A stretch of 64,000 nucleotides of DNA from assembly GCA_918026815.1 (NCBI GenBank), contig CAKJVC010000210.1:1-64000 (forward strand). Direction: 5' to 3'. Under the pieces are notes generated by a model, which saw only the letters and a list, made by a program, of their open reading frames with translations, was not told the origin of the DNA and did not search any database. This document shows positions 11,531-24,555 of this stretch, in pieces. The stretch comes from Chalara sp. BL73. Taxonomy: Eukaryota; Ascomycota; Leotiomycetes; Helotiales. Position 1 is the first letter of the stretch. Every line of letters begins with the position of its first letter. Position numbers and translations under genes: made by a program.

Positions 11531-13279
11531 AAATACTTGCTTTTCGCCGCAATATCTACATGCTATTTTTTAAATATTTTTAACTTAAATTGCTCGAACT
11601 ATTTTACAACGTAATAACTTTTACTTTTAGCTCGTCGAGTTTGTTTACTAGCGTTTCGTGCTGCTAAGTCCGAGTTGTTTATAAGAAATATATTTTGTAA
11701 TAATTTCTAATTTTTTTTTTTTTCTTTTTTCGTTTTTTTTCTTTAATTAACTTTACTTTTAACATACTACTGGCCGGCAGCGACAGTAATAAATAAATAA
11801 AATAACTATTAAATACTTTTTTGGAACATTTCTTTTTTTGCCGAGCGCGTTTAAATGCAAACCGGTTCGAGCTATATTCTAATTTCTTTATATAAAATAC
11901 TCGGCCGATAACATATTCTACGCTGTTTACAAAATATTTACCGGAAACTAATCTTTTATTTCGTTATTTTCATTTTTTTTTTTTTTGCTCGGCGCTTAAT
12001 ACGGCCGAGTTCGAAAAAGCAATTATTTAGTTCGATATTATTATTAGTGTAATTTAAATTAGCTTTAATTACATATATTCTTAAATTAATTATCGATTTA
12101 ACAATTAAATTATAATTCTAAAGTCTCGACAATTTTAACTTTAAAAATATGTTTTTTTAAAACAGCTAAATAAAATTTTTTTGTTTATTAATACTTATAT
12201 TGTACACTAGTTTTATGTCGCTCGCTAGAACTTTATTGCGTATACATCGAATGCTTTAACTGCTCGAATCCGATTTTATTTTTTTTTAGTACTACGCTTA
12301 TTAAGCTAACGCTGCAACTATGCAATTTTAAATTTAACTTAATATTTTTTTCGAGCAAGCTATTGTTGGATTCAGTTACGGCTATGTAAAATAAAAAGCA
12401 CCGGCACAATTACATTTTTATATAAACAACTAATACAATTTAGCGAATCGCGAGTTTTACACTGTGTAATAATTTTTTTGCACTACTAGTATATACTTCG
12501 CCGGAATCGGTCTATTTCGGCTTGCTATTCTAAACACTCGGCATATTTTAAAAAGTCAGCGATTTTTTTAAACCGAAAACACGTTTAATACTAGTATAAA
12601 CAATAACTTTGCCGCGCTTCGGTAACTTTGCAATAAATGCAATATTGACCGAGCTACTAAATAACTCGTAGTTGTTAACTAACAGCACAATTCGTAATTG
12701 CCGCCGCCGGTGTTACTAATAAAACTATCGCGATAGTTAAAGCTACTTCGTTAGTAATAACTTTCGTACTACTTTTTTTTTCGTCGAGCAGTTGCATAAC
12801 TCGTTGCTTCGGTTGCTTTTGCTACAGTATAATTCAAAAAAGCTACATTTTATTGCTAACGACCGCTTTTTGAACTTTTTGTCGAGCTCGTAAATTAAGC
12901 TATTTTTTGTATGTTTTAATAGTTAGTTTCGAATATTTTTTTCGAATTATAACGGCTTAAACGGCGAGAAATAAAAACTAGTTAAACTACAAGCAAACAG
13001 CAACTTCGCTTTACTAGTATACTTGTTAATACTTAATTCTTTTGCAAATGTGTTAGTTTATACTGCATTTCTAACAATTACGATATTGTCGATCGAGTCG
13101 AATTTAACTTCGTAAAAGTTTTTGTTGCTCGATATTCAGCTTGTCGGTTTTGCTGCATGTATTAGTTGCATATTATACGTTCGTAAAACTATATATCGTT
13201 TAACAAAATTTACAGTATTGCTAAACTTCGTTTATTTAGTTTTTAAACTGCTGCAGTTCGCGAACGGTCCGAACTTAGC
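11531..13279. other. non-coding flank downstream of the TLH relic, copy 2
   Basis: Counterpart of 1731-3479. No reading frame or RNA gene recognised. Confidence 0.5.
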
Positions 13280-16200
13280 TAGCAGTCTAATCTGAAATTT
13301 TACCGCCGCAACAATTGTACAGCCGGCTACCGACTTTTTTACAAGTTTGCTTATTTTCGTCGAAATATTCGTTTATAGCAAACCGTCGACAGTCGCGCGT
13401 TTAAATAAATCGTTGCATCGCTAGCTCGTTTACCGTTAGCGCAACAGTATTTTGTTGCACAAACTGCTGATATTTCGAGTTTTTTAGTAAAATAATCGAA
13501 TCGACATTTTTTTCGGCACGACTGCTACGTTCAGTTTCTTGCGCAAAATCAATTATATTATACGGAACTCCGATATACACAACGTATACAATTCCGGAGT
13601 AGTTTTTGTCCGTTCCGAGTATTTTAGTAGCAGCAATAAATCTTTTTTATTGCAACTATTTTTCGACTGCTGCATTTTTTTTATCGACAAATAAATAGTA
13701 AAATAAACATTTTAAAATCTGTTTTACTTTTTCGGTTCGGTTTCGACTAATACAATAAAAAATCTTTCGTTCTTTTTTCGCAAGCCTGCGCAATCGTGCT
13801 ATTTCGCGGACTACTTTTAATGCACTTTAATTAAAACATCGTCGAACCGAATATCGAATATTCGAGCGAACCGTACGTATGCGAATAAAACGAAAGTCCG
13901 AAATATGCATTACGTTACGCAATTCATCAAGTCGGCTAAAAGGAAATGTCGCCGTTAGCAAGATTATAAAACACCGCAGCACTTAAAAATGACCGAGCTG
14001 TCGAAGCTTAAGTCGGTAGTTACTAGCTGTAAATAAAAAATGACATTTATCGAACACAGCACAACGCAGCAGCTTTCGCTTTCGCAATATAGTCTCGTAC
14101 GTAATAAAATCCGTCGATGCAGCTCGGTCAGCGCTAACTACAACTACGGAAGCATACCCGGCTTTTTTATAGTGCCAAACAAAATGCTAGATATTTGCAA
14201 GCCGCAAACGCCGAACGTAGTTTCGTTCGAGTGCATTAAATAGTGTTACGACAATGTTAACTTCGGGATTTCGTAGTACTGCTAAAACCGTAAATGTCAG
14301 CGTTTTTTTTCTATCGGTAAATAACACGACAATCAATAGAGTCTGTTAATCAAGCGCAGCGAAGACCGCCGCTTTTTGTTCGTCCGAACGGAAATTAAGC
14401 TTTTTTTAATTAAGCACTTTTTTAAGTCTTTTATAAATCTCGGCTGCTGAATACACGGAAACAGTATTAAATAGTAGCACGCTAGTGCTTGCTAATTTAA
14501 ATCGTAGCCGGCTAAAAAAAACTATACTTTTCGGTGCTAGTAATTTATTTTTCGCCAGATATAAATTAAGTAAAAAAAGTAGTTCCGCCGGAAAGCTACT
14601 AAATATCGGCGGCGTCTAAATTACTAGCTACAGTTAGCCGAGTAAAAATTTCGACTTTTTCGAAATAAAACTAAGCGAAAGCGTTTTATAAAACAGTTTC
14701 CGTTAGTGCTTAGTTAATAGAAATAGTCGTTTACTGTCGAACTTTAATAACTAATACTACTGCGAACTAATAGCTCTAAAAATTCGAATACTTTCGTTAC
14801 TTAAATTCCGGATAATATTACTACGAACTTTATATCGCTTAGTAATTTTTTTTTTATAAACAGCAGCAAAATCAACCGCATTTACAACTATATTTATATT
14901 TTTATATAGCATGTTTTCGGTTATAAGTTGATTTTTTATAAACTTTGCGCCGATATATTCACGGCTTATTTTAATAGCTACGTTTCGATAATTTTGCGTA
15001 GTTAACCGGACTTTTAATCGAATAGCGGTTTTTTGCGTCAATACTTTAGTTAACTGCTTACGGGTTTATAAGCTATTTTTATTATACTACAAATAGTTAT
15101 TTCGGAAAAGCTTATTAGTTTTTTAGTCGAGTATTTTTGAAAATAGCTGCACGCAAACAAAATACATAGCTTAAATTTGTGCTACTTGTTATAAAAGAAA
15201 TCGTAGAATAACTTTTAGCACGCTAAAAAGTGCTTGAAACTTATAATACTGCGTGACATATACTATTCGGCCGCTAATTACATAAATATTTCGCTTTTAA
15301 AATAGCTCGTTACAAAATCGAATCGAAGTAATTTTTTCTTTTCGAGCAAACGGACTACTAGTCGTATGTTCTAGTATAAGTATTAACTTTTTTAAACGCT
15401 TTTACAACTGTCGATACTCGCGAACTTTAGTTATACGCTATGTATTTTTTTTCCGATTTTATAACTGCTAGTTTTTGGAGGCTTTCAGCATTTGATTTAT
15501 TATTTATTGCTGCTTATTCTTTATTTTATTAGTTTTATTTGTTACTTATAAAGCTTTTCGTGTAGCTAATAATAAATTATTTTGAATCTTGTTTAAATCA
15601 ATTTTAAAGCGGTTTTTCTTTTAACTAACTTATATAAGATCTTTTTATAAAATATTTTTAGCTTTACGAATTATATTATAAATAGAATTTTTAAACCGCT
15701 GAATTAGCAATAGCTTTTTATAGAACTCCAAAATATCTTTATTCGGTCGATTCGTTTCCGACCGAGTTTAAGTAATGCTAAATTAGTTGATTTTCTGCAT
15801 GTTTATAGTTTTGCTATATTTAAGCATTTTAATTAAAAAGCTGCACAAGCTATAGTTTTTAACAATAAAATACTTTTTCCGCAATGCAAAAAAACGATTA
15901 ATGTTGTTAGCCGTTTATTTTTTTTTAGTAGCTGCTGGCAGTATATACTCGACAAATAAAACGCGAATACAATATATAAAACTAGCAAGTATATACGAAT
16001 ATTTATTGCTACGTTTTAAACAGTTCTTTTTTTTTACGATACTTATAACTGCAGCAAAATGAATAACGGGACTATTAAATCGGTTATACTTTTTTAGACT
16101 TTGCAAAATTATCGACATTAAAAGTTTACTTATTTTTTAGATTTAAATACTGTCGTTTTTTTCCAGTTCGAGTAACTTTACTATTTTTTTCAGCCGCTTT

Positions 16201-17350
16201 TTTTGCTTTAAGCTAAATTTAGTTAATTCGCAGCAGTTTTTTATTACATCAATCTTTTTACTACTTGTAGTCTGCGAAAATTTACTTGCTTTTTTACTTT
16301 TAATTTTACTAACAAAATTATTTTTATTATCGTATATCGATTTTTCGTTTTCGCTGTCGGATTCGCCGTTTTCACGCATTTCCTTTTTTTTTTGCGCTAC
16401 GTACACACGCAACAAATAGCACGCAAATCGCCGAAAATAAGCAATATAACGATTTAAACTATTCTTATTTTGCAAACGCACTATAAAACGGTTTTTTACT
16501 CGCTCGGTCGAATTCGCTGTTCGTAGCTAATACGAAGTGTTATCGTGTAAACTATTTAGCTTTTCGACTGCTTGCTTAATTATTAAACTAACGATATCGC
16601 TAGCACGTTGCAATTGCTTATTTTTTCGGTCGGATAACTTACTTGTATAAGCAATACGTTTAATGTTGCAGCTGCCGAAATATAGTCGCTATTGCACAAA
16701 GCTTTACTAACTAGTATTGTTACTTTTTTCGGTTTTTAAATTTGCAATATCGAATTTTTTTCGGTTTTGCTTGTTTGCGTTATCGAATTTTCGGTGCAGC
16801 TAATTTCGTAGCAATGTATTTTCGTTATTTTTTTTCAATTCTGCTTCTTTTTAGCTTTTTTCGCTAGCTACAATAAAGTATCGCTAAAATCTAACGCTAA
16901 AAAACGTTTGTACTTTAACTCTAGTCCAATAAGTTAGTTCGGCTTTCGTTATTTACTAATTATGCTTTTTATTGCAATGTTTACGCATAAACTTGTAATT
17001 AACAGATATATAACTACAGTTAAAATTAAAACACTACTAACTTTTTAATAGCTTTTTTAGTGCGCTAAACGAAGCGCAATTATATAGTAGTAGTCGAACA
17101 TTTTTAAAGTCTAGCTTAACTAGCGAAGCATATTAGTTTAAAATCGACTGTCGCTTTTTTTTTGTTTTTAATCTATAAGCATTTTTTAAATGCTTTTCAA
17201 GCTTTTTAATACTTGTTTTATGCTTTTTGCAAAACAACACTTAGTAATCCGAATTGTACTTAAAGTCGTTTATATTGCTAGTTTTTGCCCGAACTTCGGC
17301 CTGATTTAACTTTAAGCGACTTTAAACTCGATAAGTACTTTTATATATTA
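13280..17350 (-). pseudogene. telomere-linked RecQ helicase (TLH) relic, copy 2
   Basis: Counterpart of the copy 1 relic at +9800. Surviving open stretches are 16481-16143, 16118-15915 and 15041-14757, corresponding to the TLH middle region. The Walker A block (about 14301-14321) and the C-terminal helicase lobe (about 13287-13655) align base for base with copy 1 but contain additional stops. No intact helicase could be expressed. Confidence 0.85.
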
Positions 17351-17493
17351 TTTTTTTAGTTGCATATTGAAATAGTTTAGCACGTAACAAATGCTTATTA
17401 AAGTTGATTAAAGCGTAATTTCAAATATTTTATATTATATAAAGTAAGTAAATTTAAGTTTTTACACCGCTTATTAACGTGCTTATTAACGAA

Positions 17494-17676
17494 CTCGCTA
17501 ACTCTATTTTAGCGAGCTAAGCTTAAAACGGACTGCTCAAAAACGTTAATAAGCACTTTGCTTTATATAAAAGCTTAAAACGGACTGCTTAAAAACGTTA
17601 ATAAACACTCCGCCTTATATAAAAGCCCAAAACGGACTGCTTAAAAACGTTAATAAGCATTCCGCTTTATGTAAAA
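17494..17676. repeat. hairpin plus three 52-bp direct repeats, copy 2
   Basis: Same arrangement as 7694-7876. The CTCGCTAA arm and its inverted partner are conserved. The three repeat units start at 17521, 17573 and 17625 and are more decayed. Confidence 0.8.
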
Positions 17677-18084
17677 AAAACTGCTTTTCTTTAAATAAGC
17701 AATTAGTCTTTTATGCTAGTTGTATAATTATTGATAGGTTTAGTAAAATTCAATAAAGTTAGAATTAATAAAAACAGCGATCAATTCCAAAGTTCTGCAC
17801 TTACGAATATTACGGTTACTATACTATACAAAAACAACGGAATTAACGGTCAGATTTACGATTTTTACAGGAAATAATATTAAAACTGTAAAATCCGAAA
17901 AAAAAGTTGCAAATTTATATTTTTTTAGCTAGCTGGAATATGCACTACTGTAACTTGTATACAACTTGTTTTGCACTTTTTTTTTTTATGCTTTTCATTT
18001 TTCATGTACGCTTTTAGCTGAATAATATAAATCGAGTGCTAACAATAATTATTTTAAAGCTATTTAACATAAACGCTTTTTACT

Positions 18085-20540
18085 AAATAAACAAACTTTT
18101 ACCGGTAAACTTTTTTATAGTACTTAATTACTGCTTTTCTAATTTATTTTACGTTTAAAACATATTTAGCACAAGTACAAAAGCCTAAAAAATATATCGA
18201 GTTAAAAAAAAGTAGCGTGCTTTGTCGGTTAAAAAATTGCTTTAATAAGTTAAGCAAAACGAAGCTTTGTGCCGGAATTGTATTAAAAACGTATAGCAAG
18301 CTGCTTAAAAAGCAGCAAAAGTGTATACGAACATATAAACAACGCTTTTTCTTTTTTGAAAATTTTGAAATTTTGGCTGCTTTTCTTGTATTTATAGCTT
18401 CGCTTAGCTTTTTTTCATTTGTTTTACTTTGCTTTCTACTTTAGCGAGTCGCTTTCTCCGCTTTTATTATACAACAACAACGCTAAAAAAAGAATTTAGC
18501 CTACTAAATAAGAATTATACCTGCTTTTAGCGTGTTACTTAATCTTAATTAAAGAATTCGTAGTACTGAAACTAAGTAAGTTTTTTTTTTTAACAAAAAG
18601 CTGATGCAAATAAACACTTACTGCAAGTTTAAAAGCCGACTGTTCAATTTTATTTTTTTTGCTTTTTAACAAAAAAAAAGTTTTATCGGAAAGCAGCTTT
18701 TACTAGCTTTCGTGCTAAACTACGACATTAGCGAAAACGTTGCAGTTCGGCAAGCACTTTTTAATTTACTTTTCACTTTTTAAAACGAAAAAAATGCTAT
18801 AAAAAAACAGTTTTAGCCGGCTTTTTTTGTGCTAAACTTAAACGTTACCGGCTTTTTAGCTTTTAGCGAAAGCGTAAAAACTTAACAAGCACTTTTTGAT
18901 TTACTTTCCGCTTTTTAACAACTACTACTTCCGCAAAGCTTTTTTTGCGCCGAATTTAGCTGTACTAAAACTTTTCGCCGCGATTCCGACCGCGCTCGCT
19001 ATTAAAACACTGTTTATAGTACTAAACAGAAACGTTACTTTTGCTCAGTTTTTAGTTGCTTTAAAAGCTATAAAGCGAGCTATAGTTGTACCGATAAAGT
19101 AACGGAACACTTGTAAAAAAAGCACGCCGATATTAAATATACAAAAAAAGTGTAATATTTGAAAAACAGCTATAAAAGCTTTAAGTACTATTGCAAGCTT
19201 TTAAGCTTACTATTTAGTTTAAGCGAGTTTATATAGTCGACAATAATAAAAATTTGCATAGCTTTTTTGGACTTCGTGTATAATTTAAGCATATTTAGTA
19301 ACAACGTTTGTATTGCGTGTTTGCACTTTTTAAACAAACTTATACCGGTAAACTTTTTTATAACACTTAACAACTTTTTTTTTTTTTTTTATTTTTTAAA
19401 TTTTTTACTGTGTTTAACTTAGTATAAAGCTCGATAACTATATCGAGTTTAAAAAAAAGTAGCATAATTCGTCGGTTAAAAAAATGCTTTAATACGTTAA
19501 GCAAAACAAACTTTTGTGCCGGGATTGCATTAATAGCGCATACTAGGCTACTTAAAAAACGGCAAAAGAGTGTACGAACATATAAACAGCGCTTTTTTTC
19601 TTTTGAAAATTTTAAAATTTTAGCTGTTTTCTTCGCATTTGTAAGTTCGCTTAGCTTTTTTACATCCGTTTTACTTCCGCTTCTATTTTAGCGAGTCGCT
19701 TTCTTCGCTTTCGTTATGCAACAACAACACTAAAAAAAGTTTCCGGCTTATTAAATAAGAATTATGCTTGTTTTTAACGTGTTACTTAATTTTAATTAGA
19801 AATTTAGTAGTATTCAAGTTTAGTAAAGTTTTTTTTTTAAACTGGAGCTAACTATATTAAGCCGAAAATTAAAGCTCGTTTAGTGCTAGTTTTAGAAAAT
19901 AAGAATTCTTATTTAAATGTTTTGCTTTTAAAAGAAAATACTATCGAATAGCAGTTTTAGCTAGCTTTAGTGTCAGACTTCTACAATAGCGTTTTTCCGG
20001 ACTATAACAGAAGTAAAGCAGCTTAACAAAAATCTTTTAGTTTGCTTTTCGCTTTCCAGCAACTACTCTTTTTTTAAAGCGAAAAAAATGTTATAAAAAA
20101 ACAGCTTCGGGCAGCTTTTTTTGTGCTAAACTTGAACGCTAGCGAACTTTTAGCTTTTAGCGGAAGTGTAAACGTTTAGCAAGCGCTAATTAATTTACTT
20201 TTTATTTTTCAACTACTATTACTTTTTTTACAGAGCTTTTTTTGCGCTGAACTCGGCTGTAATAAAAGCTTTCGATGCGATTCCGATCGCATTCGTTACT
20301 AAAACACTGTTTATAGTGCTAAACAAAAACATTACTTCTGGCTAGTTTTTAGTTGTTCCAAGAATTATAAAGCGAAATATAGTTGTACAAACAAAATAAC
20401 GAAGCACTTGTAAAAAAAGCACGCCGATTTAAAATATACAAAAAAAGTGTAATATTTAAAAAGCAGCTGTAAAGTCTTTAAAAGCTATTGCAAAGTCTTA
20501 AGTTTACTACTTAGTCTAAGCGAATTTGTAGTTTTTGAAG
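18085..20540. repeat. internal 1.2-kb tandem duplication, copy 2
   Basis: Counterpart of 8285-10740, with units at about 18090-19240 and 19333-20535. Shared internal structure in both 9.7-kb copies shows that this duplication came first. Confidence 0.8.
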
Positions 20541-21229
20541 TATAAAATGCCGGCTAAAGTTTGAAATTTATTGTATTTATGTTTACTTTTTAGAAATATT
20601 CGGAGTTTTGTTTTTACTTAACTTGAAATTTTACAGTTTTTTTTTACTTACCGAAATTTATTTAGTGATTTTTTTAAAAAAACGGCCTTTATGCTTTATA
20701 AAGTGTAAAGTGTTTTAAAATTTCTTTTTAATAATATTTACGCTTTATGCAGTATAAAAGTTAATTTAAACTTTAAAGCTACAAGCCGGTTTATCGACTT
20801 TAATTAGTTTTTTAACGTTAATAAACTCCGGTTTTTATTTTTTTGCAAAATATAAGAACTGTACTATTTGCATAACTTTTAGACTGTTGTTTGTTTTTAG
20901 CTTTTATGCTTTTTCTGTATATGCTTCTGCAGCTTGTTTTTGCGACTGTACGCTTTTCTAACGCTTTTTTAGCACTCCGGAACAAAACAAAAACACAAAG
21001 TAGCACAAACGTGCTAAAATTAAACATGTCGGTTTCGATTAAACTTTCGTGTAAATGTTTTCGGACATTTTAGCACATTGCACAAGTAACGGCTATTATA
21101 CGGCTAGTTAAAAATAGCTGGATTAATCGTTTTAAGCTTATTTACCGCTATCTGAATACTTGTATATATGTTAACTAATAACAAAAAAAAAACATGCTTA
21201 CTTAATCTCGTTTTTATTAGAAAGCGTGC

Positions 21230-22419
21230 TAAATAATTAAACAGTTTTAAGCTGTGTATTTATAAATCGAAAGTGCTTCGCTAGCAGTTTTATAAAAACA
21301 CATAATATCGAAAACGGCTAACTAAATGCTATAATGTTTAAAAAGTAAAAAAACAAAGTTTGTCGAGCTCGAAAATTAGTAAAAATATTGAAAAAAGAAA
21401 ACTGTTTATTTATGTTTTTTTTTCGTAGCTATTGCAGCAAAGCGAAAAGCTGCATAACACGGATTTGCGTTAATTATATTACTAAATCGGACTAAAAGTT
21501 TACTGTTTTGTCGGCGTTCTTTTAGTTTTCGCTTATTTAATCGGAATTCTTATTTTGGTTTTTATACAATTAGCTTACATGAATTTATTTCTTTTAAGCG
21601 ATGCTGTTTTTTTTAGCTAAAACATATATTTAAAAACCGTTTGGAAAAACCGCAAAAAGTGCTTATAAATCACTTTTTTCGCCCAAGCTTAAAATAGACT
21701 GCTTAAAAATGTTAGTAAACACTCTTTTTTATGTAAAAAGCATTAATTGTTTATATTTTAATGTATATATTAAAAAAGTAATCGGTATTAAGCTTTAATA
21801 CAGTTATAACTACATACTGCCGTTAAAGTTTAAAAAAATAAATATTTCAATAGTTCCGCTAAGTTTCAACCGTATTAAAAGCGCAAAAATAAAAATAATG
21901 TTATAAAAAAAGTAACCGGTAATAGTTAGCGTGGCTACTACGTGATCGGCTAAACTCCAGTTTTTCTTTTTATATTTCTAATAATTATTATTCGACACAT
22001 TATCTAGTATAAAAAAAACTAAAACTACTAGATTAAAAGTAGTTTTACGAGCTTTAGTAAAATAAGTTTACGTAAATACGGAATATTAAAAGTTAGTGTG
22101 TAAAAAATGCATACGAGCTATACGTCGCTTTAATGAAATAGCCAAGCATTTAAGCAAAACATATAAAGTTAACAAGCTAAAAACATTATAAAAGCTCATT
22201 AAAAAGTTAAAGTAGTTTCGTACTTTAGTCGATTAAATTCTTCTGGATAATTCCGCGCTTTAGCTATATTTTCGCATTTTGAGCAAATATAAATGTTAAG
22301 ATTGCTGGTTTTTATTAAACAATCATTGTGATTTTTTAGTTTATAAAAAAAAAGCATTGTATTCGCGGTTTACAAACGTTTATATACAAACAGTTTTTGT
22401 TTAAATATAGTTTAAAAAA
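21230..22419. other. AT-rich unique flank with one stray 52-bp unit
   Basis: First DNA beyond the duplicated element. A degenerate single copy of the element's 52-bp repeat lies at about 21685-21736 (AAGCTTAAAATAGACTGCTT and following). No other feature is supported. Confidence 0.6.
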
Positions 22420-24015
22420 AAAGACGTAAAATACTGGATTGTTAACAAAACTAAATATTCGAACGAAGCAATTGTTGAAAATGTGCTAAATAATCAGCTA
22501 AAACAGTTACAATTAAATTTGATGCTATACAAATTGCAACAAAAAAGCTTTTTAAACGAATAGCAACTACAAGTTTTAGAAAAAATAAAAAACAAACGTT
22601 AAAAACAAGTTAATAATTTGCAGGTTAAAATTGAAAAAAACAATAAAAAATGAATATTTGAAAATTTAGATACAAACGACGATAAAGAATAAATATTTGA
22701 AAATCCAAATACAAACGAATACATTATCGTGTAAAAGTTTCAACTCGTTGAACTACAGTAAAAATAACATTAATATAACACAAAAAAAATCGAGACTGTA
22801 CGCGCAAACGCTAATAAAATTTCTTTAAATAATTAGTACGCTTTGATTTATAAGTATTTGTACATAAAACGTTTTTCAAAGTCGAATCGTAAGAATTTAT
22901 ATATAGTTTGCTTACAATTCTTTATACTTATTAAACAATGCTTTTTCGATATTATAACCTCGCATAAAATCAATAACTCGTGCGTTTAGCTATACTGCTT
23001 TAATGTTTTTATAAATTGTTTAACTAACTTTTTTCTTACGTATTATTATACAGCTAAAATAATTTTACTCGAAACATTTTTTACGTTTTATACGAGCACT
23101 GAAACTGTGCTTGCTAAGCTTACGGCTCGTATTATTTAATATACGAATCCAGCTACATTATTGCTCGGACATCCAAATGCTGCTTACTTTCTTTTAACTC
23201 GAGTTTCGAAAACATTTCGAGAAATATATGTAAAACAAAAAAGCCGATTCGATTTTAGCACAAAACGACGTTAATTACTATTTGAAACAGTTGTAAAGTT
23301 AAATTACTTTTAGCGACTTCGAAATACGAACTCTATTATTAAAAAAACGCTTAATTTCCCGGATTTACAATTAATTGTTACTTTTTTTTTACACGGCTCA
23401 AACCGGCATAGTCGAAACTTAGCGTATATAAGATTTATTCGGGTAGTTTACTAAGACTATTAGTTTATATTACGTTAGTTTAAAGTGACGTACTAGTATA
23501 CATACGAAGCTTTCGAAGCACTAGCTACTAACGTTTACCGAATGCGCTTACAGCGTATTTAACTATGTTTTCCGATGTATATTTTATTATCGGTTAACTC
23601 GCTTAAAATCTGGAATTTTTTTAAAGTGCGAAGCTTACAAGCATTTATTTTGACTACGTTTAGTAGTATTATAAATCTATTAACTCGCAAAATTCTGCAA
23701 CAACGATTTTGCTAATCAGCAAAACGACCGTGAAAACCGACTGAGCTAAAACACTTAAAACCAGGAAATTAGCGTTAGCGCGTTCGATATACGCTTAAAA
23801 ATTATTCGCATTTGAAAAAATAAAAATAGCTAAATTAACGATACCGAACTTTTTATAATCGGGCAACAATCGAAGCTCGAATCAAAAAACGGAAAAAATT
23901 TTATAATCGGTAGCACAAGTATTTAAAAAAAGCACAAGTACGCCGCCGATGCGAAGTACAGCAAAAACGAGCATTACAAATAACAGTAAAGTATTTTCGT
24001 TAAATATGTTATTTA
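22420..24015 (+). pseudogene. long degenerate reading frame, unrecognised family
   Basis: One frame runs for about 530 codons with scattered stops that are nearly all TAA, TAG or TGA at places compatible with lost Q, W or R codons. The other two frames are far more interrupted. The N-terminal third is Q/N/E-rich and coiled-coil-like. The middle contains LLLGHPNAAYFLLTRVSKTF near 23155-23210, and the end is strongly basic. I do not recognise the family. A transposon protein is likely from the context, but that is inference. Its 3' end faces the end of the next relic. Confidence 0.5.
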
Positions 24016-24555
24016 GTTATAATACAATTTGTCAACTTTAACTTATTAATATTCTAAAGCGCGAAATGTTTATATTTCGCTAATAAAAAGCACGAAAAAA
24101 CTACTGCTACTGGCCGATGTATTTATACTTGCTGCTTTTTTAAAGTTAAGCTTTAAATTTTTTTAATTTCGTTTTCCGAAAGCAACTATAATTTTTCTGC
24201 TCGTTCCGGTAAAACGAAGCTAGCAGCCGTAGTCCGGATTTTAGTAATTGCTTACATTTTTATTAGCATTCGTTTAGCTAGTAGCGGCCGTGAAATCCGG
24301 TACAACATTTTCGGAATATTTTTAGCTAAAACTATTTATTACGCTTTTTAACTTATTTAAGCTTTTATTTTTGATTTGCTTTATTATTTCTAGCCTGGGC
24401 GGCTGCGAATGTTTTTATACCGGCAAAAATCTTTTGACTTTAATGCTTCGTTTTTTAGCAACTTAAAAGTCGTTAATAGTTTTTTAGCTAAAAATCTTAA
24501 TACTTTAGTTTCGACATGCTGTAATAAGCTAAATTGTGCTTTACAGCTGCTAGTT

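Larger units (their letters stand above)
11531..21229. repeat. 9.7-kb subtelomeric TLH element, copy 2
   Basis: Repeat of 1731-11429 at a constant +9800 offset. Its left edge abuts telomere repeat and its right edge continues into unrelated AT-rich DNA (TAAATAATTAAACAG). At many positions where the copies differ, this one has the A or T, so it carries more RIP-like damage. The helicase blocks open in copy 1 at 3487-3855 and 4387-4656 are no longer open here. Confidence 0.95.

Noticed and set aside
22420..24015. Starship captain (DUF3435 tyrosine recombinase)
   Set aside because: Considered because of the accessory island, but the catalytic R-H-R-Y arrangement and family landmarks could not be found in the degenerate frame.
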